Assembly (NCBI RefSeq): GCF_003704105.1
Contig: NZ_QUOQ01000003.1
Span: 186,001 to 250,000 of the forward strand
Source: Brevundimonas lutea
GTDB lineage: Bacteria > Pseudomonadota > Alphaproteobacteria > Caulobacterales > Caulobacteraceae
Direction: 5' to 3'
Length of the DNA stretch: 64,000 nt
The notes beneath the pieces are model-generated. The model was not told the DNA's origin. It saw nothing but the letters and a program-made list of their open reading frames with translations, and did not search any database. Below, in pieces: positions 58,081 to 64,000 of the stretch. The translations under genes were made by a program, and so were the position numbers. How positions within the stretch are numbered: the stretch's first letter is position 1; every line of letters begins with the position of its first letter.

Positions 58081-59559
58081 TCACCACCACTTCTCAGGCT
58101 TCGCCACAAACCCCGCCGCCTGTTCCAGCGCGTCCGCCACCTGGAACACCGTCGCCTCGTCCAGCGCCTTGCCGATGACCTGCAGGCCCAGCGGCAGGCC
58201 GCCCGAGTCCACGCCCGCCGGCACCGAGATGCCCGGCAGGCCAGCCAGGTTGGCCGTCACCGTGAAGACGTCGTTCAGATACATGGTCACCGGGTCGATC
58301 TGCTTGTCGCCCAGCGCGAAGGCCGCCGACGGCGTCGAGGGCGTCAGGATGGCGTCCACACGGTCCCAGACCGCATCGAAGTCCTGAGCGATGCGGCGAC
58401 GGACCTTCAGCGCCTTCACATAATAGGCGTCATAGAATCCGGCCGACAGCACATAGGCGCCGATGGTCAGGCGCCGCTGGACCTCCTTGCCGAAGCCCTC
58501 GGCGCGGCTGGTCTCATAGAGGTCGGTCAGCGACTTGGCGCCCTCGGCCCGATGGCCGAACCGCATCCCGTCATAGCGCGCCAGGTTCGACGACGCCTCG
58601 GCCGGAGCGATGATGTAGTAGGTGGGCAGGGCGTATTTGGTGTGGGGCAGGCTGATGTCGACGATCTCCGCGCCCGCCTCGCGCAGCCAGGTCTTGCCCT
58701 GCTCCCACAGCTCCATCTGTTCGGCGGGCATGCCGTCGACGACGTATTCGCTGGGGATGCCGATGCGCAGGCCCTTCACCCCCTTGCCCAGCGCCTGGGT
58801 CCAGTCCGGCGTCTCGACGTCCAGGCTGGTCGAATCCTTGGGGTCGAAGGAGCACATGGAGCGCAGGAAGATGGCCGCATCCTCGACCGTCTTGGTGATC
58901 GGTCCGGCCTGATCCAGCGAAGAGGCGAACGCCACCATGCCGAACCGACTGGCGCGGCCATAGGTCGGCTTGATGCCGACCGTGCCGGTGAAGGCCGCCG
59001 GCTGGCGGATCGAGCCGCCGGTGTCCGACGCCGTGGCGGCCAGGCACAGCTCACCCGCCACCGCGCTGGCCGAGCCGCCCGACGAGCCGCCCGGCGTCAG
59101 GTCGGCGTTCGAGGTCTTGGATTTCCACGGATTGACCACCGGCCCGAAGGCCGAGGTTTCGTTGGACGAGCCCATGGCGAACTCATCCATGTTCAGCTTG
59201 CCCAGCATCACCGCCCCGTCGCGCCACAGATTGGCGGTCACGGTCGATTCATACGGCGGGACGAAGCCCTTCAGCATGTTCGACCCGGCCGTGGTCTGGA
59301 CCCCGTCGGTGCAGAACAGGTCCTTGATCCCCAGCGGCGCGCCTTCCAGCGCCCCGCCTTCGCCCTTGGCCAGCCGGGCGTCGGAAGCCCGCGCCATGTC
59401 CAGCGCCTTGTCCGCCGTCACCTCGACATAGGCGTTCAGCGTCGGGTTGGCCGCCTCGATGTTGGACAGAAAGGCGCGGGTGATCTCCTCCGAGGAGAAG
59501 TCCCTGGCCTTGAGGCCGTCCAGCGCGCCCTTGAGGGTCAGCTTCGTCAGATCGGTCAT
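58081..59559 (-). CDS. gatA: Asp-tRNA(Asn)/Glu-tRNA(Gln) amidotransferase subunit A
   Basis: The 492-residue amidase generates ammonia from glutamine. It has the Ser-cisSer-Lys triad: Lys in LGIKDLFC, cis-Ser in [13 protein letters not shown] and the nucleophile in [14 protein letters not shown]. Length is typical. The start codon overlaps the stop of a 49-codon ORF as ATGA. Confidence 0.97.
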   Translation of the reverse strand: MTDLTKLTLKGALDGLKARDFSSEEITRAFLSNIEAANPTLNAYVEVTADKALDMARASDARLAKGEGGALEGAPLGIKDLFCTDGVQTTAGSNMLKGFVPPYESTVTANLWRDGAVMLGKLNMDEFAMGSSNETSAFGPVVNPWKSKTSNADLTPGGSSGGSASAVAGELCLAATASDTGGSIRQPAAFTGTVGIKPTYGRASRFGMVAFASSLDQAGPITKTVEDAAIFLRSMCSFDPKDSTSLDVETPDWTQALGKGVKGLRIGIPSEYVVDGMPAEQMELWEQGKTWLREAGAEIVDISLPHTKYALPTYYIIAPAEASSNLARYDGMRFGHRAEGAKSLTDLYETSRAEGFGKEVQRRLTIGAYVLSAGFYDAYYVKALKVRRRIAQDFDAVWDRVDAILTPSTPSAAFALGDKQIDPVTMYLNDVFTVTANLAGLPGISVPAGVDSGGLPLGLQVIGKALDEATVFQVADALEQAAGFVAKPEKWW

Positions 59560-59705
59560 CGGGTCTCGTCCGAGGCGCGGGCGACAATGGCGCGCGGAGC
59601 GGGGGCGCGCAGGCGCGGGGCCACGACGGCGGCGGCGTGGCGACGGCGCAGATCGCGCCGCGCCGAGGCGGCGTCACGCATGATGATCAGGGGCCACAGT
59701 CTCAT
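59556..59705 (-). CDS. 49-residue basic protein encoded between gatC and gatA
   Basis: An uninterrupted 49-codon frame starts at an ATG inside the gatC stop (ATGA, 59702-59705) and ends at a TGA inside the gatA start (ATGA). It begins [14 protein letters not shown] and ends VARASDETR, with 12 arginines. It fills the whole 142-bp gap between gatC and gatA, so translation would pass from gatC through it to gatA. No family is recognised. Coupling at both ends is stronger evidence for expression than length allows, but a coincidental open frame in GC-rich DNA is not excluded. Confidence 0.6.
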   Translation of the reverse strand: MRLWPLIIMRDAASARRDLRRRHAAAVVAPRLRAPAPRAIVARASDETR

Positions 59706-59989
59706 TCCACCACCTTCGGCACCACGAAGAAGCCATCGGCCGACTTGGGCGCGTTCGACAGCACCGCCCCGACCTTGGCCCCGTCGGTGACCACGTCGTC
59801 GCGCAGGCGCAGCGGCTGGCTCACGTTCGAGGTCATGGGCTCGACGCCCTCGATATCGACCTCGTCCAGCTGCTCGATCCAGGCCAGGATGCCGTTCAGC
59901 TCTCCGGCCAGAACCTCGAGCCGGTCCTCGGGCGTCTTGATGCGGGCGAGATGCGCGACCTTGCGCACCGTCGCGGCGTCGATGGCCAT
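59702..59989 (-). CDS. gatC: Asp-tRNA(Asn)/Glu-tRNA(Gln) amidotransferase subunit C
   Basis: The 95-residue subunit bridges GatA and GatB. It has TVRKVAHLARIKTPEDRLEV, LNGILAWIEQLDEVD and GVEPMTSNV with the conserved TGVEPM-like region. The start MAIDAATV follows GGAGG at six bases; an ATG six codons upstream is less likely. First gene of the amidotransferase operon. Confidence 0.95.
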   Translation of the reverse strand: MAIDAATVRKVAHLARIKTPEDRLEVLAGELNGILAWIEQLDEVDIEGVEPMTSNVSQPLRLRDDVVTDGAKVGAVLSNAPKSADGFFVVPKVVE

Positions 59990-60069
59990 GCGGCCCTCCG
60001 AATTCACGCGATGGGTGGAAAATCCAGCGCCGGGCTTAGTCTCGGCGCGGCGGAATCACAAGCCGCGCC

Positions 60070-61011
60070 TCAGCCGCGCGCGAAGGCTTCCAGCTCTTCG
60101 GGCGTATTCAGGCTCAGGCTCTCGACCTCTGGCGCGATGCGCTTGGCCATGCCGGTCAGCACCTTGCCGGCGCCGATCTCGACGAACCGGCCGACTCCGC
60201 CTTCTCCCGCCATCCACGCCACGCTCTCGCGCCAGCGCACCCGGCCGGTGACCTGCTCGACCAGCAGACGACGGATCGCCTCCGGCTCGGTCTCGGGCCG
60301 CGCGGTGACATTGGCCACCACCGGCGGTGTCGGCGCCGCGATCGTCACGCCCGCCAGCGCCTCGGCCATGCGGTCCGCCGCCGGCTGCATCAGCGGACAG
60401 TGGAAGGGCGCCGAGACGTTCAGCGGGATGGCCCGCGCGCCGAGCTCCTTGGCCTTTTCGATGGCCCGATCGACCGCCGCCTTCTCGCCGGAAATGACGA
60501 TGTTGCCGGCGTTGTTGTCGTTGGCCACCACACAGACCCCGACCTCGGCCCCCGCCGCCGCAGCCGCTTCGGCCAGGGCCAAATCGGTCTTGGGCCCGAT
60601 CAGCGAGGCCATCGCCCCCTTGCCCACCGGCACGGCCTTCTGCATCGCCTGGCCGCGTGTCTTCAGCAGCCGCGCCGTCTCGGCCAGCGGGATCGCCCCC
60701 GCCGCGCACAGGGCCGAATATTCGCCCAGCGAATGCCCGGCCACGAAGGACGCCGCCGCCACATCCACATCGAATTCGCGCTTCAGCACCCGCGCCGTCG
60801 CCACTGACACCGCCATCAGGGCCGGCTGGGCGTTCTCGGTCAGGGTCAGCTGATCCTCCGGCCCCTCGCGCATCAGTTTGAACAGATGCTGGCCCAGCGC
60901 CTCGTCCACCTCGGCGAACACCTCGCGCGCGCTGGCGAAGGCGTCCGCCAGGCCCGCGCCCATGCCGACCGACTGCGAGCCCTGGCCGGGGAAGAGGAAG
61001 GCGGTGGTCAT
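60070..61011 (-). CDS. fabD: Malonyl-CoA:ACP transacylase
   Basis: The 313-residue enzyme loads malonyl units on acyl carrier protein for fatty-acid synthesis. It has the Q-loop FPGQGSQSVGMG, the nucleophile in GHSLGEYSAL and the catalytic His in APFHCPLM. It is separate from fabG/acpP/fabF here; those genes must be elsewhere. Start MTTAFLFPGQ is standard. Confidence 0.96.
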   Translation of the reverse strand: MTTAFLFPGQGSQSVGMGAGLADAFASAREVFAEVDEALGQHLFKLMREGPEDQLTLTENAQPALMAVSVATARVLKREFDVDVAAASFVAGHSLGEYSALCAAGAIPLAETARLLKTRGQAMQKAVPVGKGAMASLIGPKTDLALAEAAAAAGAEVGVCVVANDNNAGNIVISGEKAAVDRAIEKAKELGARAIPLNVSAPFHCPLMQPAADRMAEALAGVTIAAPTPPVVANVTARPETEPEAIRRLLVEQVTGRVRWRESVAWMAGEGGVGRFVEIGAGKVLTGMAKRIAPEVESLSLNTPEELEAFARG

Positions 61012-61025
61012 GGCGGGGCTCCGGG

Positions 61026-61125
61026 TCGTGAGTAGTGAGTGGTGAGTCGTGAGTAGCGGCTTCCGGGCCCGCTATCCACGCCATCGCTGAAATTCCAACT
61101 TCCACTCACGAGTCACGACTCACGG
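61026..61125. repeat. GTGAGT-type inverted repeat upstream of fabD
   Basis: Repeated GTGAGT units (61026-61056, plus strand) face ACTCACGAGTCACGACTCAC (61104-61123); the inner 20 bases match as an inverted repeat with two mismatches. The element lies between the divergent fabD and lipoprotein genes and could sit in the fabD 5' leader. Confidence 0.7.
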
Positions 61126-61200
61126 CGACGTCTCGATCGCGATGGTTCGAGCGTCCGCAACGCGGTAGAACACGGCCACCCGCGCCCCGGAGCCTTGCTC

Positions 61201-61761
61201 ATGACCGTCCTGCGCCTCGTCACCCTCGCCCTCCTCCCTGTCTTTGCCGCCTGCTCGCCGGAGCCCCAAACATCTCCGGAGTTGACGCCGGCCATCCCGG
61301 CGCCCGCCGATGCCGCGGCCCCCGCCTCGGCCCCGACCGCGCTGGAGGCCGCCGTGCGCGCCGCCTACGCCGACGGCGGGGCCCTGCGCTATCAGGCCGC
61401 GACCCTGGACCTGAACAGCGACGGCGCCGACGAGGCGGTGGTCTATCTGATGGGGCCGTTCGTCTGCGGCTCGGGCGGCTGCCCCACCCTGATCCTGACG
61501 CCCGAGGGCGACGGCTGGCGCACGGTTTCGACCCTGACCGTCAGCCGCCAGCCGATCTGGGCGCTGGACAGCCGCAACGAGGGCTGGCGCGATCTGGTCG
61601 TCTCGGTCGCGGGCGGCGGCGGCTCCTCCGGCCAGGCCCGGCTGGCCTTCGACGGCCAGACCTATCCGACCAATCCGACCGTGCCGCCGGCCGAGCCCGT
61701 TCCCGCGCCCGCGACCCCGCCCCTGATCGCCGAGACCGCCCCGATCTCGGAGCTGCCCTGA
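61201..61761 (+). CDS. Predicted lipoprotein of unknown function
   Basis: The 186-residue protein has a lipoprotein signal (MTVLRLVTLALLPVFAAC) with the lipobox FAAC. The mature part has a low-complexity Pro/Ala linker and then a small domain with YQAATLDLNSDGADEAVVYL, reminiscent of FG-GAP/VCBS-type Ca-binding strands, and VCGSGGCPTLIL with paired cysteines. The ATG has GGAG nine bases upstream. No family is assigned. Confidence 0.75.
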   Translation: MTVLRLVTLALLPVFAACSPEPQTSPELTPAIPAPADAAAPASAPTALEAAVRAAYADGGALRYQAATLDLNSDGADEAVVYLMGPFVCGSGGCPTLILTPEGDGWRTVSTLTVSRQPIWALDSRNEGWRDLVVSVAGGGGSSGQARLAFDGQTYPTNPTVPPAEPVPAPATPPLIAETAPISELP

Positions 61762-63066
61762 TCAGCCGCCGGTCGCCAGCGACCACAGCTCGCGTCCCGC
61801 CAGCACGCAGAACAGCAGCGCCGCCGCGGCCAAGAGGCCGTTCGACACCCAGCCGTTGCGGCGCTCGGCCGGCACCCGCTCCGAGTTCAGCAGCCAGATC
61901 AGCGTCCCCGCCAGGAACGGCATGAACAGGCTGCCCAGCACCCCATAGGCGACGATCAGCCCGAACGGCCGGTCGACGAACAGCAGCAGCATCGGCGGAA
62001 AGGTCAGCCACAGCGCATAGCCCCGGAACGCCCAGCCTTTCGACGCGGCCACGGCGCCGCCCTCGCCTTCCGTGCGCCCCCGGGTGAAGCCCACGAAGTC
62101 GGCGAACATGGTGCTGACCCCTTGCCACACGCCCAGCAGGCTGGAGAAGCTGGTCGCCCAGAACCCGACCAGGAATAGCACCGCGATCGGCCGCCCGAAC
62201 CGCGCCTCCAGCACCAGCCCCAGGTCCAGCAGCCCCCGGTCCCCGCCCGACAGCGCCACCCCGGCGGCGTGCAGCAGCTCGGCCCCGACGATCAGCATGG
62301 CGATCACGAACACCCCGGTCACCGCATAGGCGATGCGGTTATCCCAGCGCATCACCCGCATCCACGGCTCGCCACGCCAGCCCTTGGCCGCCAGCCAGTA
62401 TCCATAGGCCGCCGTGGTGATCGTGCCCCCCACCCCGCCGATCAGCCCCAGCGTATAGAAGGCCGCCCCCTCCGGCAGGGTCGGCCACGCCCCGGCCATC
62501 AGCGCCGGCAGGTCCGGCGCCACCAGCACCGCCAGCCCGACCACGGTGACGAACATCAGCCCGACCAGCGCCGTCATGACCTTTTCGAACAGGCCATAGC
62601 CGCCGACCCACACGAACCCCAGGCCCGCCACGCCCGCGATCATGCCCCAGGTCTTGAGGTCCAGCGCCAGCCCCGTGCCGTCGAACAGCGCCGCCAGCGG
62701 CAGCCCCACCGCCGTCATCGCCGCCGCGCCGTAGACAAAGCCCCAGATCACCGCATAGACGCCGAAATAGATCCCGGCCCAATTCAACCGTTCGCCGCCG
62801 GGCACGCGCACCCCCGGCCCCGGCAGGCTGGCCCAGCCCTGAAACATCGTCCGCCCCGAGCCCAGCCAGAACCGCCCCACCCCCTCGGCCAGCGCGATCT
62901 TCAGCACCGTCCCGATCACCGCCGCCCACAACAGCGCATACCCAAACCGCGACCCCGCAATCAGCGTCGCCACCAGATCGCCCGCCCCCACGCCGGTCGC
63001 CGCCACGACGATGCCGGGGCCGATCAGGGACAGGCGGGGCGGCTTGGCGGGGGGCGCGTCAGTCAT
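61762..63066 (-). CDS. Nramp-like transporter without canonical metal-site motifs
   Basis: The 434-residue membrane protein has about eleven predicted helices and the overall Nramp order (GPGIVVAATGVGAGDLVATL in helix 1; YTLGLIGGVGGTITTAAYGY in helix 6). The helix-1 metal motif DPGN is replaced by GAGD (27-30), and the helix-6 MPHN-type motif by GVGGT. Related Nramp-like proteins lacking these residues are known; some carry Mg2+ and others are unassigned. It converges with the lipoprotein gene, stops abutting. Confidence 0.85.
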   Translation of the reverse strand: MTDAPPAKPPRLSLIGPGIVVAATGVGAGDLVATLIAGSRFGYALLWAAVIGTVLKIALAEGVGRFWLGSGRTMFQGWASLPGPGVRVPGGERLNWAGIYFGVYAVIWGFVYGAAAMTAVGLPLAALFDGTGLALDLKTWGMIAGVAGLGFVWVGGYGLFEKVMTALVGLMFVTVVGLAVLVAPDLPALMAGAWPTLPEGAAFYTLGLIGGVGGTITTAAYGYWLAAKGWRGEPWMRVMRWDNRIAYAVTGVFVIAMLIVGAELLHAAGVALSGGDRGLLDLGLVLEARFGRPIAVLFLVGFWATSFSSLLGVWQGVSTMFADFVGFTRGRTEGEGGAVAASKGWAFRGYALWLTFPPMLLLFVDRPFGLIVAYGVLGSLFMPFLAGTLIWLLNSERVPAERRNGWVSNGLLAAAALLFCVLAGRELWSLATGG

Positions 63067-63085
63067 CCGGCCACGCTAGCCGCAT

Positions 63086-63157
63086 CCCTCTCCCAGCGGG
63101 AGAGGGCTTGAGCGCACGACGGCCCCGCCGTCGTCCTGGCGCTCAAGGGTGAGGGGC
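63086..63157. repeat. Dispersed palindromic (REP-like) element
   Basis: A 9-bp stem hairpin (63086-63094 with 63098-63106, CCCTCTCCC/GGGAGAGGG) is followed by a long hairpin: TTGAGCGC (63108-63115) with GCGCTCAA (63139-63146), and ACGACGGC (63116-63123) with GCCGTCGT (63127-63134). The element ends in GGGTGAGGGG. This composite form resembles intergenic repeats dispersed in Caulobacterales and may act as a terminator. Confidence 0.75.
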
Positions 63158-64000
63158 TACGCCGCCCGCCGCGCGGCGAACGTGCCATCGGCCAGGGCGC
63201 TGATCTCGGCATAGCGCACCAGGGTGCCCAGCGCCTGCACCACCCGCTGCTCGATCTTCTTGCCCCCGCCCTTAAAGGCGCGCGACACGGCGGCGGCGTC
63301 CATGGGGCGGCTCGCGGCCTGCAGCACGGCGCGGATGGCCATGACCTGTTCGCCCTTGTCCTTGGGAAAGGCCGGCAAACCCTTGTCGATCGCCACGACC
63401 TGCGCGCCCAGGTCCAGTTCTCCGGACTTGGCGGCGGCGGCCCCCTTGGCGAAGCGGGGAATCTGATAGTCGGGCCGCAGCCAGCGCACGTGGCCCGCCG
63501 CCTCCTCGGCCGCGCGCTCGGCGTTCAGCGCGACCAGCCGTTCCAGAATCTGTTCATCGCTCAGGTCGTGGGGCCAGCCATAGGCGTCGGCGGTCGCCCG
63601 ATCGATCTGGTCGTGCAGGTCATTGAGGATCAGCACCCGGCCGCGCTGGGCACGGTCGGCATCTTCGTCCGAGAAGGGTTCGCCCCGTCGCCGCTGCTCA
63701 AGAAGATTGTAGAGCCCGGTCAGGGTCAGGTCCGGATGCCCGGCCTGCACCGTCTTGCGCGTGGCGTCGAGCTCCTCGCCGAGATCGCGGAGGGTGGCGC
63801 GGATGGCCTCGTCAGGGTCGGGGAAGGGGAAGGGGTCGAAGCAACGGGACTTGGAGTAGCGCGGGTCGTTGCCGACGCCCAGCCAGCCTCCAGCTCGCGT
63901 AGCCCAGGTGACATGAACCCTTGAGCTCAACAGGGCGAGCGATGCGCCATCGGCAGATGCGATGGCGATGATCATGTGATCGACCAGAAAGTTGGCGTCG
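63157..64000 (-). CDS. C-terminal part of an MmeI-like DNA methyltransferase (cut by right edge)
   Basis: The frame is open to the window end, so the gene extends beyond it; the Met at 63975 is internal. About 280 residues are visible. ALLSSRVHVTWATRAGG, YSKSRCFDPFPFP and RWLRPDYQIPRF are typical of the C-terminal target-recognition region of MmeI-type class I SAM-dependent DNA methyltransferases, which are either type IIL restriction-modification enzymes or members of phage-defence loci. The catalytic NPPY motif and any nuclease domain lie outside the window. It neighbours a dispersed palindrome, a frequent boundary of accessory genes. Confidence 0.78.
   Translation of the reverse strand, partial: DANFLVDHMIIAIASADGASLALLSSRVHVTWATRAGGWLGVGNDPRYSKSRCFDPFPFPDPDEAIRATLRDLGEELDATRKTVQAGHPDLTLTGLYNLLEQRRRGEPFSDEDADRAQRGRVLILNDLHDQIDRATADAYGWPHDLSDEQILERLVALNAERAAEEAAGHVRWLRPDYQIPRFAKGAAAAKSGELDLGAQVVAIDKGLPAFPKDKGEQVMAIRAVLQAASRPMDAAAVSRAFKGGGKKIEQRVVQALGTLVRYAEISALADGTFAARRAA

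Noticed and set aside
63157-63975. A complete 272-residue gene starting at 63975
   Set aside because: The frame stays open to the window end and the visible sequence lacks the methyltransferase core; it is a truncated C-terminus.

Overview
The window is high-GC DNA with dense, tightly overlapping genes and looks like the chromosome of an alphaproteobacterium of the order Caulobacterales, most likely Brevundimonas or a close relative. That placement is an inference. It rests on the fliX / flgI-cheL-flbY flagellar cluster, TTAA-type (CtrA-like) motifs between fliX and flgI, a GTTC-N7-GTTC SOS box in front of uvrA, and an HWE-family histidine kinase. No rRNA, CRISPR array, insertion sequence or replication origin was found. 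There are two tRNA genes, Val(TAC) and Leu(TAG).

Layout. 1-3254: four head-to-tail overlapping genes (acyl-CoA dehydrogenase-like, PIG-L deacetylase, NodS-like methyltransferase, family 2 glycosyltransferase) plus the tail of a fifth at the left edge; this is an uncharacterised glycan or lipid modification cluster. 3397-9433, minus strand: ECF sigma factor, membrane Ser/Thr kinase and a 1013-residue RTX protein in apparent operon order. 9704-13206: a protein of unknown function, a VOC protein, a DHFR-like reductase and a LysR regulator. 13320-15316: a small ORF and class I PHA synthase. 15326-20577: the complete N-acetylglutaminylglutamine amide (NAGGN) osmolyte locus with its divergent MarR regulator. 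20574-28537: M16 peptidase, DEAD-box RNA helicase, diguanylate cyclase, acyltransferase, tRNA-Val, enoyl-CoA hydratase. 28542-31312: ruvX, pyrB and a catalytically degenerate dihydroorotase paralogue.

31426-37595: two peptidases with back-to-back start codons, two small envelope proteins, a COQ10/RatA-like START protein, lipA and an NTF2-like secreted protein. 37592-40777: a BtuCDF/FecBCD-type metal-chelate uptake system and a TetR regulator. 40866-48720: a processive glycosyltransferase, two RNA methyltransferases, OsmC, a lipoprotein, an HWE kinase and the helicase HrpB. 48858-53179: amino-acid permease, tRNA-Leu and the flagellar cluster. 53285-56236: uvrA under a predicted LexA box. 56585-61011: gatB, gatA, a 49-codon ORF, gatC and fabD. 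61201-64000: a lipoprotein, an Nramp-like transporter without the canonical metal-site motifs, a dispersed palindromic repeat, and the C-terminal part of an MmeI-like DNA methyltransferase cut by the right edge.

The most unusual items are the 49-codon ORF coupled by ATGA overlaps to both gatC and gatA, the four-gene left-edge cluster, the sigma/kinase/RTX module, the pseudo-dihydroorotase, the Nramp homologue with altered metal motifs, and a 348-bp spacer after uvrA that carries a long imperfect inverted repeat.
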